Source of the DNA: Sinomonas atrocyanea
GTDB lineage: Bacteria > Actinomycetota > Actinomycetes > Actinomycetales > Micrococcaceae
Direction: 5' to 3'
Assembly: GCF_030812675.1 (NCBI RefSeq)
Contig: NZ_JAUSTE010000002.1
Coordinates: 1-64,000 of the forward strand
DNA length: 64,000 nt
Part shown: piece by piece, positions 16,769-25,416 of the stretch
Numbering within the stretch: position 1 is the first letter of the stretch
Layout: every line of letters begins with the position of its first letter
Notes under the pieces: model-generated
The model's database searches: none
What the model was told of the DNA's origin: nothing
What the model saw: the letters and a program-made list of their open reading frames with translations, nothing else
Translations under genes and position numbers: made by a program

Positions 16769-18277
16769 CTACTGCGACGTTTCCGACACCGCGTTCCGCT
16801 CCGCCGCGAAGCGCTCGTTGAGCCGGGAGTGGCGCTGCCCGTAGGCGAAGTAGATGACGAGGCCCACCACGAGCCAGCCCGCGAAGTAGATCCACGTCTC
16901 GACCGCGAGGTTGGTCATGAGGTAGAGGCACAGCACGGCGGAGACGATGGGCAGCACCTTGCCGAAGGGCACGCGGAACGCGGCCTTGAGGTCGGGGCGC
17001 TTGCGCCGCAGGACCACGATGCCGAGGCTGACCACCACGAACGCCGAGAGGGTGCCGATGTTGATCATCTCCTCGAGCACGTCCACCTTGGTCAGGCCCG
17101 CGACGAGCGCCACGGCGGTGCCGCAGATGATCTGCAGGCGCGCGGGGGTGGCGCGCTTCTCGCTCGTGACGGACAGCGCCCGCGGGAGCAGGCCGTCGCG
17201 GCTCATCGCGAGGATCACCCGGGCCAGGCCCATGAGCAGGACCATGATCACGGTGGTGAGGCCCACGAGGGAGCCGAACGCGATGACCTTGGCGGCGTCC
17301 GTGTTGCCCACGGCCTCGAACGCCGTGGTCAGGGTCGGGGCCTCGGCCTGGGCCAGGACGGTGTAGGGGACCATGCCGGTCAGCGCGAGCGAGACGAGGA
17401 TGTAGAGCAGGGTCACGACCGCCAGGCCGCCGAAGATGCCGCGCGGCAGCGTCTTCTGCGGGTTCTTGACCTCCTCGGCGCTCGTGGCCACGACGTCGAA
17501 GCCGATGAACGCGAAGAAGACCAGGGCGGCGCCGCCGAAGATCCCGAACACGCCGTACTGCGCGGGTGCGGCACCGGTGAGGAACGAGAAGAACGACTGC
17601 TTGAGCACCTCCGTGCCGCCGGAGCCGGAGGCCGGGACGGCGGGCGGCACGAACGGGCTGTAGTTCTGGGCCTTGACATAGAAGAAGCCGACCACGATCA
17701 CGAACAGCACCACGGCGATCTTCACCACGGTGATGACGTTGCCCACCCGGGCCGAGAGCTTGGTGCCGAGGACCAGGAGCACGGTGAAGATCGCGACGAT
17801 GAGGAACGGGCCCCACACGAGCTCGACCGGTCCGAGCTGGATGCTCGCCGGCACATCGAGCCCGGCGAGCGAGAAGACCTTGCTGAGGTAGATGCCCCAG
17901 TACTTGGCGATCACGGCGCCCGCGGTGAAGAGCTCCAGGATGAGGTTCCAGCCGATGATCCAGGCCAGCAGCTCGCCCATCGTGGCGTAGGTGAACACGT
18001 AGGCGGAGCCGGCCACCGGCATGGCGGTCGCGAACTCGGCGTAGCACATGATGGCGAGCGCGCACGCGACGGCCGCGATCGCGAAGGAGACCGTGACCGC
18101 CGGCCCCGCGAAGCTCGCGGCGGCCTTGGCCCCGACCGAGAAGATGCCCGCGCCGACGGCGACTGCGACCCCCATGATCATGAGGTCCCATGAGCTCAGC
18201 GATCGCTTGAGCCGGCGCCCGGACTCCTGCGAGGCCGCGATGGTGGCCTCGATCGGCTTCGTGCGGAGGATCTGCAT
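16769..18277 (-). CDS. APC-family amino-acid permease (cationic amino-acid type)
   Basis: 502 residues, about 12-13 membrane helices plus soluble ends. SWDLMIMGVAVAVGAGIFSVG is the TM1 motif of the CAT/YfnA branch, and AGSAYVFTYATMGELLAWIIGWNLILEL is the TM3 region of amino-acid transporters. FFAFIGFDVVATSAEEVKNP in TM6 is characteristic of cationic amino-acid transporters. ATG at 18277 follows AGGAGT; an upstream GTG-type extension at 18307 is less likely. It probably imports an amino acid such as Arg or Lys; specificity is inferred. The promoter carries a dyad at 18334-18367. Confidence 0.88.
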   Translation of the reverse strand: MQILRTKPIEATIAASQESGRRLKRSLSSWDLMIMGVAVAVGAGIFSVGAKAAASFAGPAVTVSFAIAAVACALAIMCYAEFATAMPVAGSAYVFTYATMGELLAWIIGWNLILELFTAGAVIAKYWGIYLSKVFSLAGLDVPASIQLGPVELVWGPFLIVAIFTVLLVLGTKLSARVGNVITVVKIAVVLFVIVVGFFYVKAQNYSPFVPPAVPASGSGGTEVLKQSFFSFLTGAAPAQYGVFGIFGGAALVFFAFIGFDVVATSAEEVKNPQKTLPRGIFGGLAVVTLLYILVSLALTGMVPYTVLAQAEAPTLTTAFEAVGNTDAAKVIAFGSLVGLTTVIMVLLMGLARVILAMSRDGLLPRALSVTSEKRATPARLQIICGTAVALVAGLTKVDVLEEMINIGTLSAFVVVSLGIVVLRRKRPDLKAAFRVPFGKVLPIVSAVLCLYLMTNLAVETWIYFAGWLVVGLVIYFAYGQRHSRLNERFAAERNAVSETSQ

Positions 18278-18333
18278 CCCACACTCCTGGTCTTCAGTGA
18301 CGAACAAACCTGTCCACTGTACGAGTCCAGCCT

Positions 18334-18367
18334 GTGAGACCTTCAGAAGGTCTCACGATGTGAGACC
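18334..18367. promoter_or_regulatory. Three-half-site operator-like dyad before the APC permease
   Basis: GTGAGACCTTC (18334-18344) and GAAGGTCTCAC (18346-18356) form a perfect 11-bp dyad around one base, and GTGAGACC recurs at 18360-18367. On the minus strand TACAGT (18316-18321) is a candidate -10 with the dyad covering the -35 position. This suggests a repressor or activator site for the permease. It could instead be the terminator of the upstream reductase gene, which ends at 18393. Confidence 0.5.
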
Positions 18368-18392
18368 GGCAGCGGCCCGTGCCCAGCCGCGC

Positions 18393-19856
18393 TCAGGCGC
18401 CCGGCGCCGCCTTGCGCGAGATCCGGATCATGTCCTCGCGCGGCACCACCTTCACGCGCTCGCGCCGCACCTGGCCGCCGCCGCCCGCGGCGCCGGCGGC
18501 AGCGCCGGCGTCGGCCGTGTCCGCGGCCCACGCCTCGCCGAGGGCCCGCTCGTGGGCGTCCAGCTCGTTCCAGCCCTCCCACGTCGTGTACTCGACGCCG
18601 CGCTCCTCGAGCAGCGCGATGACGGCATGCTCGTCCGGGTTCTCGGCGGCGGGGAGCGAGTCGCGGTCCTCGAGGAGGCACCCGATGGTCTCGAGCGCGT
18701 CGCCCTTGGTGTGGCCGATCAGCCCCACGGGGCCGCGCTTGATCCACCCGGTGGTGTAGAGCCCAGGCATCGGGGTCCCGTCCTCGTCGAGGACGCGGCC
18801 GCCCTCGTTGGGGATCACGCCGCGGCGGGCGTCGTACTCGATCTCGGCGAGCTCCGAGCCGCGGTAGCCGATCGCCCGGTACACGGCCTGGACGGGGTAG
18901 TCCTCGAACTGGCCGGTGCCGCGGACGTTGCCCGTCCCGTCGAGCTCCATGCGCTCGAACCGGATGCCGGCCACGTGGCCGGGGGTCTCGGGCGAGTCGT
19001 AGATCTCCACGGGGCTCTGCAGGAAGTGCAGGTGGAGGCGGCGGGAGGCGCCGGTGTCCTGGTCCTCCGCGATCCAGTTCGCGAGCGTGTTGACCATGGT
19101 CTTGACCTGGTTGTTGGTCTTGATGGCCTCGTCGGAGGCGTCGTCGAACTCGAAGTCCTCCGGGTACAGGACGATGTCCACGTCCCGGGAGTGGGAGAGC
19201 TCGCGCAGCTCGAGAGGGGTGAACTTCACCTGCGCGGGCCCGCGGCGGCCGAAGACGTGGACATCCGTGACCGGGCTGGCCTTGAGCGCGCGGTAGACGT
19301 TGTCCGGGATCTCCGTGACCAGCAGGTCGTCGGCGTGCTTGGACAGCATGCGCGCCACGTCGAGGGCCACGTTGCCGTTGCCGATCACCGCGACCTCCTT
19401 CGCCGTGAGCGGCCAGTCCCGCGGCACGTCCGGGTGCCCGTCGTACCAGGAGACGAAGTCGGCGCCGCCGAAGGAGCCTTCGAGCTCCACGCCCGGGATG
19501 TCCATCGGGGCGTCCTTGAGCGCGCCCGTGGCGAAGATGACCGCGTCGTAGAAGCCGCGGATGTCCGCGAGCGTGAGGTCGCGGCCGTAGGTCACGTTGC
19601 CGATGAAGCGGATGTCGCCGCGGTCCAGGACCCGGTGCAGGGCGTTGACGATGCCCTTGATGCGCGGGTGGTCCGGGGCCACGCCGTAACGGATCAGGCC
19701 GTAGGGCGCCGGGTACTGGTCGAACAGGTCGATGCTGACCTCGACGTCGCCGCCCTTGACCTCGTTGGACTTGGTCAGGATGTCCGCAGCGTAGACGCCG
19801 GCTGGACCGGCGCCGATGATGGCAACACGCAGCGGGCGGGCGGGGGCTTCGGACAC
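18393..19856 (-). CDS. Ferredoxin-NADP+ reductase, FprA/adrenodoxin-reductase type (copy 1)
   Basis: 487 residues, GTG start after GGAAGGAA. RVAIIGAGPAGVYAADILTKS is the FAD Rossmann motif. DLFDQYPAPYGLIRYGVAPDH is the signature of adrenodoxin-reductase-like enzymes, AVIGNGNVALDVARML binds NADPH, and GWIKRGPVGLIGHTKGDA is the conserved C-terminal region. It moves electrons between NADPH and a ferredoxin. Long identical runs are shared with the paralogue at 26855-28300. The nearby genes do not reveal its electron acceptor. The C-terminus has an Ala/Gly-rich linker that copy 2 lacks. Confidence 0.9.
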   Translation of the reverse strand: MSEAPARPLRVAIIGAGPAGVYAADILTKSNEVKGGDVEVSIDLFDQYPAPYGLIRYGVAPDHPRIKGIVNALHRVLDRGDIRFIGNVTYGRDLTLADIRGFYDAVIFATGALKDAPMDIPGVELEGSFGGADFVSWYDGHPDVPRDWPLTAKEVAVIGNGNVALDVARMLSKHADDLLVTEIPDNVYRALKASPVTDVHVFGRRGPAQVKFTPLELRELSHSRDVDIVLYPEDFEFDDASDEAIKTNNQVKTMVNTLANWIAEDQDTGASRRLHLHFLQSPVEIYDSPETPGHVAGIRFERMELDGTGNVRGTGQFEDYPVQAVYRAIGYRGSELAEIEYDARRGVIPNEGGRVLDEDGTPMPGLYTTGWIKRGPVGLIGHTKGDALETIGCLLEDRDSLPAAENPDEHAVIALLEERGVEYTTWEGWNELDAHERALGEAWAADTADAGAAAGAAGGGGQVRRERVKVVPREDMIRISRKAAPGA

Positions 19857-19919
19857 GTCGGATTCCTTCCGGTGGTCGGCGCGCGGGTGGGGCGCGCCCA
19901 GCCCCCTATTGTAGTTCTC

Positions 19920-20669
19920 GTGCAGACCGGGACGCTTCTGGGACTCGGGCCAGGGGTCATCGTCTCGGTCGTCGTCCTCGCCGCTGCCGCCGCGGCGGTC
20001 CACCGGTGGGCGCTCGGCGGCGGCTGGCTTCCCCCGCTCACGGCGAGCCTCCGCGCGGTCGGCCAGCTCGCCGTCGTCGCCCTCCTCGTCTCCCAGCTAG
20101 GGCGGGACCCGTGGCTCGCGCTCGGGTTCGCCGCCCTCATGTTCGCCGTCGCGACCGCCACGACCGGCCGGCGCGTGGACCCGGCGCGCTGGTGGTGGGC
20201 CGCCGCGCCGATCGCGGCGGGGGTGCTGCCGGCCTCCGCCGCGCTCCTGGCCACGGGGGTCCTGCCGTTCGAGGGCCTCGCCCTCATCGCGCTCGTGGGC
20301 CAGCAGGTGGGCGGGGCCATGACGACGGCGAGCCTCGCCGGCCGCCGGGTCGCCGCCGAGCTCGCGGGCCGGCGCGGGGAGGTCGAGGCCGCCGTGGCCC
20401 TCGGGTTCGACTGGCCCGCCGCGCGCCTCCTCGTGGCACGCCACACCGCCCGGGAGTCCCTCGTGCCGCCGCTGGACCAGACCCGGACCGTGGGCACCGT
20501 GACCCTGCCCGGGGCATTCGTGGGCATGGTGCTGGGCGGCGCGAGCCCCGTCGACGCCGCGATCGTGCAGCTCGTGGTGCTCGTCTCGCTCCTCGCCGTC
20601 GACGCACTGGCCGCCGCCGTCGCCCTGTGGCTGTGCACGTCCCACGGCTGGGGGCAGCCGCGGGAATAA
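19920..20669 (+). CDS. FetB/YbbM-like ABC transporter permease (UPF0014)
   Basis: 249 residues with about 6-7 membrane helices. LTASLRAVGQLAVVALLVSQL, GQQVGGAMTTASLAGRR and DQTRTVGTVTLPGAFVGMVLGGASP match the FetB family, the membrane subunit of the FetAB exporter linked to iron homeostasis and peroxide resistance in E. coli. No FetA-type ATPase lies beside it, so the gene is an orphan half-transporter here. TATTGT at 19907-19912 suggests a leaderless GTG start. It diverges from fpr copy 1. Confidence 0.75.
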   Translation: MQTGTLLGLGPGVIVSVVVLAAAAAAVHRWALGGGWLPPLTASLRAVGQLAVVALLVSQLGRDPWLALGFAALMFAVATATTGRRVDPARWWWAAAPIAAGVLPASAALLATGVLPFEGLALIALVGQQVGGAMTTASLAGRRVAAELAGRRGEVEAAVALGFDWPAARLLVARHTARESLVPPLDQTRTVGTVTLPGAFVGMVLGGASPVDAAIVQLVVLVSLLAVDALAAAVALWLCTSHGWGQPRE

Positions 20670-20698
20670 CCCCGCGCCCGGCGGCGTTGGCTGCAGCC

Positions 20699-21691
20699 GT
20701 GACCTCTGAGCCGACTGCCGCCGCCCCAGCCCCCGCGAGAACCGCCGCCGAGCGCGCCCGCCCGGGCGGGACCACGGGCCTCCTCTACGGCATCGGCGCC
20801 TACGGGCTGTGGGGCCTCCTCCCCCTCTACTTCATGACGCTCGCCCCCGCCGGGTCCGTCGAGATCGTCGCGGACCGGGTCCTCTTCTCCCTCGTCGTGT
20901 GCCTGGTGCTCATCGCCGTGACCCGCTCCTGGCGGGCGCTGGCCGACGTCTTCCGCAGCGGCAGGACGTTCTGGGCGCTCGCCCTCGCCGCGGGGCTCAT
21001 CGCCGTCAACTGGCTCACCTACACCTTCGGCGTCCTGAGCGGCCAGACCATCGAGGCCGCGCTCGGGTACTTCATCAATCCGCTCGTGTCGGTGCTGCTC
21101 GGCGTGCTCGTGCTCAAGGAGCGGCTGCGTCCCCTCCAGTGGGCGGCGGTGGGCACCGGCGCGGTCGCCGTGGTGGTCCTGACGGTGGCCTACGGGCGCG
21201 TCCCGTGGATCGCGCTGATCCTCGCGTTCAGCTTCGGGTTCTACGGGCTCGTCAAGAACCGCGTCGGCGCCAAGGTCGATGCCGTCACGAGCCTGACCAT
21301 GGAGACGATCGTGCTCACCCCGTTCGCCCTCGGGGTGGTCGGGTGGCTCGGGGCGGCCGGGACGCTGACCCTCACCGGGCACGGCGCCGGGCACTTCTGG
21401 CTGCTCGCCGCGAGCGGGATCATCACAGCGGTCCCCCTCCTGCTCTTCGGCGCCGCCGCGCGCCGCCTGCCCATGACCACCGTGGGGCTCCTCCAGTACC
21501 TCGCACCGCTGCTGCAGTTCACGATGGCCGTGACGGTCCTGGGCGAGCACATGGCGCCCGAGCGGTGGATCGGGTTCGGGATCGTCTGGGCGGCCCTGGC
21601 CGTGCTCACCGCGGACATGCTGCTCGTCTCCCGTCGGCGCCGCGCGGCCCTGCGCCGCGCCGGGCTGCAGGCCGGGCAGCAGCCCGCCTGA
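20699..21691 (+). CDS. rarD: RarD-like EamA/DMT-family permease
   Basis: 330 residues with ten predicted membrane helices. LYGIGAYGLWGLLPLYF, NWLTYTFGVLSGQTIEAALGYFINPL and LQYLAPLLQFTMAVTVLGE are the diagnostic RarD motifs (chloramphenicol-sensitivity protein family). The transported substrate is unknown. GTG start 30 nt after the FetB-like stop, with weak ribosome-binding site; co-transcription is likely. The stop at 21691 is immediately followed by repeat locus B. Confidence 0.85.
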   Translation: MTSEPTAAAPAPARTAAERARPGGTTGLLYGIGAYGLWGLLPLYFMTLAPAGSVEIVADRVLFSLVVCLVLIAVTRSWRALADVFRSGRTFWALALAAGLIAVNWLTYTFGVLSGQTIEAALGYFINPLVSVLLGVLVLKERLRPLQWAAVGTGAVAVVVLTVAYGRVPWIALILAFSFGFYGLVKNRVGAKVDAVTSLTMETIVLTPFALGVVGWLGAAGTLTLTGHGAGHFWLLAASGIITAVPLLLFGAAARRLPMTTVGLLQYLAPLLQFTMAVTVLGEHMAPERWIGFGIVWAALAVLTADMLLVSRRRRAALRRAGLQAGQQPA

Positions 21692-21694
21692 CGC

Positions 21695-21820
21695 GTTCCG
21701 GGTACGCATCCCGTCGCCCTTCCGGCGTTCCGGGTACGCTCGGCAACCTGCTCCGACGCACGACGGCGGGCGCCCGCCCCGCGCGGGCGGCCCATCCGCC
21801 GTCGGCCGTCCCCGCACCCG
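21695..21820 (-). repeat. 32-bp tandem repeat family, locus B, with GC hairpin
   Basis: A full unit from GTTCCGGGTACGCATCCCG (21695-21726) is followed by a second, degenerate unit starting at 21727, period 32. Downstream, GACGCACGACGGCGGG (21755-21770) opens a GC-rich region whose far side reads CCGCCGTCGG (about 21797), a possible hairpin. It occupies the gap between rarD and the convergent membrane-protein gene. Confidence 0.65.
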
Positions 21821-21845
21821 GCCGGCACGCGCCTCAGGACTGCGG

Positions 21846-22586
21846 CTAGGCGTCGGGGGCGTCCGACGCCGCGTGGCGGGCCGGGGCACTCAGGCGGCCG
21901 AAGATCCTGCCGGCCGTGAGGGTGGAACCGACGAGATACGCCACGCCGGCCGCCGTCCCGACGAGCACCACGAGGACGGTCGAACCGCCGGAGACGGACG
22001 AGATGAGCGCGCCGAGCACGCCTGCCACCATCGAGTTGAAGCATGTGAGGAAGAACGCCGTGCTCGAGACGGCGTGCAGCAGCACCGGACGCCGCGCTCC
22101 GAGCGTGTAGGTGACGAAGGTTCCCTCGGGGTCGTCGGAGGCCGAGGTGACGAAGGCGGCATCGATGCCCGGCGCGAGGTCACGGTAGGCGCCGCGGAGC
22201 CGGTTCATGCCGGCGATCAGCAGGTGGTCCTCCTGGCTGCCGATCGAGACGCGCAGCAGCGTGAGCGACCCGAGCACCAGGAGCATGGACGCGAGCCCGA
22301 TCGCCATCACCCAGAACCCGGCGCCGAACCCCGTCGCCTGCGCGACGAGCGCGAGCACCACGAGCGACGCCGAGGACACCGTGAGATGGATGCTGATCCG
22401 GCTCATGAGCTCGTTCCACAGCATGCCCCGCGTGCCGAGCAGGCTCCAGTGCTCGGTCGCGAGGATCGTGGCCAGGACTGCCGGGGAGGTTCCCGAGGCC
22501 TGCGCGGGCGGGGGCGCCGGTGGTTCCCGGCCGGGGGTGCCGGGCGGCGGCGCGGGGTGTGGCGCGATGTGCGGATCTGCGCTCAT
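21846..22586 (-). CDS. Hypothetical membrane protein
   Basis: About 246 residues, not recognised. After a Pro/Ala-rich N-terminus (about 40 residues) there are four hydrophobic segments in two pairs: LTVSSASLVVLALVAQATGF and VMAIGLASMLLVLGSLTLL, then VSSTAFFLTCFNSMVAGVLGA and STVLVVLVGTAAGVAYLVG. A ~65-residue soluble loop lies between the pairs and contains EDHLLIAGMNRLRGAYRDLAP. This loop pattern occurs in uncharacterised actinobacterial membrane proteins; no function is assigned. ATG at 22586 has no strong ribosome-binding site, so the exact start is uncertain. Confidence 0.65.
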   Translation of the reverse strand: MSADPHIAPHPAPPPGTPGREPPAPPPAQASGTSPAVLATILATEHWSLLGTRGMLWNELMSRISIHLTVSSASLVVLALVAQATGFGAGFWVMAIGLASMLLVLGSLTLLRVSIGSQEDHLLIAGMNRLRGAYRDLAPGIDAAFVTSASDDPEGTFVTYTLGARRPVLLHAVSSTAFFLTCFNSMVAGVLGALISSVSGGSTVLVVLVGTAAGVAYLVGSTLTAGRIFGRLSAPARHAASDAPDA

Positions 22587-22672
22587 GGTCCATGGTGGCG
22601 CCACCCGTCCCGCCGGTAAAGACGTGCCGCCCGTCCCGACGCGCGGCCGGGCGGCGGGGCTGGAGGATACGG

Positions 22673-22798
22673 ACGACGGCGGGTGGCCGGGCCGCGCGGG
22701 CGGGGCACCCGCGGTCGTGCGTACCCGAGAGCCGGAGACCGCGACGAGATCTGTACCAGAGGCGCCAGAACCGCGACGAGATGCGTACCCGAAACCGG
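22673..22798 (+). repeat. 32-bp tandem repeat family, locus C, with GC hairpin
   Basis: ACGACGGCGGGTG (22673-22685) pairs imperfectly with CACCCGCGGTCGT (22706-22718). This is followed by GTGCGTACCCGAGAGCCGG, then GCGACGAGAT at 22741 and again at 22773 (period 32), ending GCGTACCCGAAACCGG. It fills the gap between the membrane-protein start and the universal stress protein stop. The hairpin-then-repeat order is the same as at 40.2 kb. Confidence 0.65.
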
Positions 22799-22860
22799 GG
22801 CCGAGCGGCGGGGGACGCGCGCCGGGCCGGGCTGGGCGCCAGGCGTCCGGCCGCCCGGGC

Positions 22861-23733
22861 TCAGCCGAGCGGGTGGGACTCCGCCCGCTCATAGTCGCGC
22901 GGCACCACAACCATGGGCACGGGCAGGGCCCGCAGGACCTTGTTCGCCGTGGACCCGAGGAAGAGCTGGTTCTTCTGTGCGAGCCGGCTCGAGCCGATGA
23001 TGACGAGCTCGCCCTCGAGCCACTCGAGGCTGTCCACCGCTTCCTCGAAGGTGCGGCCGTGCGCCACCTCCACGCTCGCCTCGTGGCCGGCCGGGAGGCG
23101 GTGGGCTGCCTCGGTCAGGACGGTGTTCGCGTGGCGGTGGGCGGCATTGATGTTCTCCCCGGAGTCCCCGCGCTCGTCGAGCTCGACGAGGGAGACGAAG
23201 CGCAGCGGCACGTTGCGCCGCCCGGCGGCAATGAGGGCGACGTCGACCGCGGCATCGGCCCCCGCGCGCCGGCCGATGAACGCCGTGATGCGCTCCACCG
23301 GGTCCGTGCGGTGGTACCCGCGGGGGGCGAGGGCCACGGGCACGGGCGAGGCATGCAGGAGGGCATTCGCGACCGACCCGACTGTGGACCGCTTGAAGAG
23401 CCCGTTGCTCGCCGCACCCACCACGATCAGTGCGGCCTCGAACTCCACCGCGGCCTCGATCAGGGTCGCGGCGAAGGAGTGGCCGTGGCGCACATGGAAG
23501 GCGGCCTCGACATCGGCGGGCACGAGGGCGAGGGCCTGGCGCTGGGCGGTGAGGGTCCGCTGTTCCTCCGGGTGGACCCGCGGCCCATCGGGATTCGCCG
23601 CGACGTAGGGGGCGTCCTCCCCCAGCACGAGCATCAGGTCCAGCGTGGCGCCCTGCGCCCGGGCGATTGCGACGGCCAGCGCCACCGCGTCCGCACCCCG
23701 CTGGTCCGGCTGGTATCCGACGACATAACGCAT
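22861..23733 (-). CDS. Tandem-domain universal stress protein
   Basis: 290 residues made of two UspA domains. MRYVVGYQPDQRGADAVALA opens domain 1, which ends with the ATP-binding motif GAASNGLFKRSTVGSVANAL (G-x2-G-x9-G-S type). Domain 2 ends with GSSRLAQKNQLFLGSTANKV, also a good ATP-site motif. Such proteins bind ATP and support stress or stationary-phase survival. It lies downstream of gabT on the same strand, with a palindrome between them that probably separates the transcripts. Confidence 0.88.
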   Translation of the reverse strand: MRYVVGYQPDQRGADAVALAVAIARAQGATLDLMLVLGEDAPYVAANPDGPRVHPEEQRTLTAQRQALALVPADVEAAFHVRHGHSFAATLIEAAVEFEAALIVVGAASNGLFKRSTVGSVANALLHASPVPVALAPRGYHRTDPVERITAFIGRRAGADAAVDVALIAAGRRNVPLRFVSLVELDERGDSGENINAAHRHANTVLTEAAHRLPAGHEASVEVAHGRTFEEAVDSLEWLEGELVIIGSSRLAQKNQLFLGSTANKVLRALPVPMVVVPRDYERAESHPLG

Positions 23734-23770
23734 GGGTCACCCCTTCACAGGTCGCATCACGGCAGACGGC

Positions 23771-23798
23771 GAGGGCGCCCGGGATCCCGGGCGCCCTC
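23771..23798. terminator. 28-nt GC palindrome between gabT and usp
   Basis: GAGGGCGCCCGGG followed by AT and the exact complement makes a perfect palindrome. Located 134 nt after the gabT stop and 37 nt before the usp start on the minus strand, it should act as a terminator for gabT. No T-run follows. Confidence 0.65.
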
Positions 23799-23932
23799 GT
23801 CCGGTCTGCAGCTTGGTACGGCAGACTCTACCGGCAGGCCGGCGCGTTGGGGCCGCCGCATCGCCGGCCGGTGCGGGGCCGCGTCGCCGCGCCTCGTCCC
23901 GCAGGCTGCGCCGCTACGCGCAGGCTGTGCCG

Positions 23933-25291
23933 CTACGCGACAGAGCGGATGGCGGCCTCGAGCACGTCGAGCCCGTCGGCAAGCAGCTCGTCCGAGATCA
24001 CGAGCGGGGGCAGGAGGCGGATGACGTTCCCGTACGTGCCGCAGGTGAGGATGATGACGCCTTCCTTGAGGCAGTACTCGGCGATCTTCTTCGTCGCCGC
24101 GGCGTCCGGGACCTTCGCGTCGCCACTGCCGGCCTTGACGAACTCGAGCGCGAGCATCGCACCGCGACCGCGGATGTCGCCGATGATGCCCGCCTCGCCG
24201 AGCTCCGCTTGGAGCTTGCCGAGGCGCTCCTTGACGGTGGCCTCGATCTCGCGGGCGCGGCCCCGGAGGTCCTGGGTCTCCATGGTGTCGATCGCCGCGA
24301 GCGCGGCGGCGCATGCGACGGGGTTGCCGCCGTACGTGCCGCCGAGGCCGCCGCCGTGGACGGCGTCGAGCAGCTCGGCGCGGCCGGTCACGGCCGAGAG
24401 CGGCATGCCGCCGGCAATGCCCTTGGCGGTGGTGACGAGGTCCGGGACCACGCCCTCGTGCTGGACGGCGAACCACTCGCCGGTGCGGGCGAACCCGGAC
24501 TGGACCTCGTCCGCGATGAAGACGATGCCGTTCTCCTTGGCGAACTCCGCCAGTCGCGGGAGGAAGCCGTCCGCCGGGACGATGAAGCCGCCCTCGCCCT
24601 GGATGGGCTCGATGATGATGGCCGCGATCTGGTCCGCGCCGATCTGCTTGCTCATCATGAGGATGGCGCGCTCGGCGGCCTCCTTGCCCGTGATCTGCGG
24701 GTTCTCCTCACGGAACGGGTAGCTCATGGGCGCCCGGTAGACCTCGCCGGCGAACGGGCCGAACCCGTGCTTGTACGGCATGGCCTTCGCGGTGAGGCCC
24801 ATCGTGAGGTTGGTGCGGCCGTGGTAGGCGTGGTCGAAGGCGACGACGGCGGTGCGGCCGGTGGCGATGCGGGCGATCTTGATGGCGTTCTCGACGGCCT
24901 CGGCGCCGGAGTTGAACAGCACGGTCCGCTTGGCGTGCTCGCCGGGGGTCAGCTGGTTGAGCTTCTCGGCCACGGCGACGTAGCCCTCGTACGGGGACAC
25001 CATGAAGCAGGTGTGGGTGAAGTGCTCGACCTGCTCCTTGACGGCGCCCACGACGGCGGCGTCAGAGGCGCCGACGGTGGTCACGGCGATGCCGGAGCCG
25101 AGGTCGATGAAGGAGTTGCCGTCGACGTCGTGGATGATGCCGCCGTCGGCGTCCGCGACGTAGACCGGGACGGACGAGGCGACACCCGCGGCGACGGCCT
25201 GGGCGCGGCGGGCGGCGAGCTCGAGCGAGCGGGGGCCGGGGAAGTCCGCGAGGACCTTGCGCTTCTGCTCGAGGCGGTACTGGATGTCCAT
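23933..25291 (-). CDS. gabT: 4-aminobutyrate-2-oxoglutarate transaminase
   Basis: 452 residues, class III PLP aminotransferase. NSGAEAVENAIKIAR and FDHAYHGRTNLTMGLT are core motifs, EPIQGEGGFIVP and FIADEVQSGFARTG give the PLP-contacting Asp, and VTTAKGIAGGMPLSAVTG contains the Schiff-base Lys. VRLLPPLVI-type sequence (IRLLPPLVIS) near the end is typical of GabT. It converts GABA to succinic semialdehyde. ATG at 25291 follows AAAGGAA. It diverges from the PucR-type regulator, the usual activator arrangement for gabT in actinobacteria. No GabD dehydrogenase is in the window. Confidence 0.93.
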   Translation of the reverse strand: MDIQYRLEQKRKVLADFPGPRSLELAARRAQAVAAGVASSVPVYVADADGGIIHDVDGNSFIDLGSGIAVTTVGASDAAVVGAVKEQVEHFTHTCFMVSPYEGYVAVAEKLNQLTPGEHAKRTVLFNSGAEAVENAIKIARIATGRTAVVAFDHAYHGRTNLTMGLTAKAMPYKHGFGPFAGEVYRAPMSYPFREENPQITGKEAAERAILMMSKQIGADQIAAIIIEPIQGEGGFIVPADGFLPRLAEFAKENGIVFIADEVQSGFARTGEWFAVQHEGVVPDLVTTAKGIAGGMPLSAVTGRAELLDAVHGGGLGGTYGGNPVACAAALAAIDTMETQDLRGRAREIEATVKERLGKLQAELGEAGIIGDIRGRGAMLALEFVKAGSGDAKVPDAAATKKIAEYCLKEGVIILTCGTYGNVIRLLPPLVISDELLADGLDVLEAAIRSVA

Positions 25292-25346
25292 GACTGGGGT
25301 TCCTTTCGTCGGTCCCAACCTAGTGCGAGACACGCCACACGATGAA

Positions 25347-25392
25347 TGGCCGATCGCACGAGGCTTCACCGTCGCTCTCGTGCGATCGGCCA
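25347..25392. promoter_or_regulatory. 16-bp inverted repeat in the gabT-pucR divergent promoter
   Basis: TGGCCGATCGCACGAG (25347-25362) and its exact complement (25377-25392) are separated by 14 nt. The left arm abuts a candidate gabT -35 (TTCATC, 25341-25346; -10 TAGGTT, 25317-25322, minus). The right arm covers the -35 position of pucR, whose -10 is TATCAT (25404-25409). The placement fits a binding site for the divergently encoded PucR/GabR-like protein. Confidence 0.6.
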
Positions 25393-25416
25393 GCCTGCTC
25401 CCCTATCATTGAGGGC

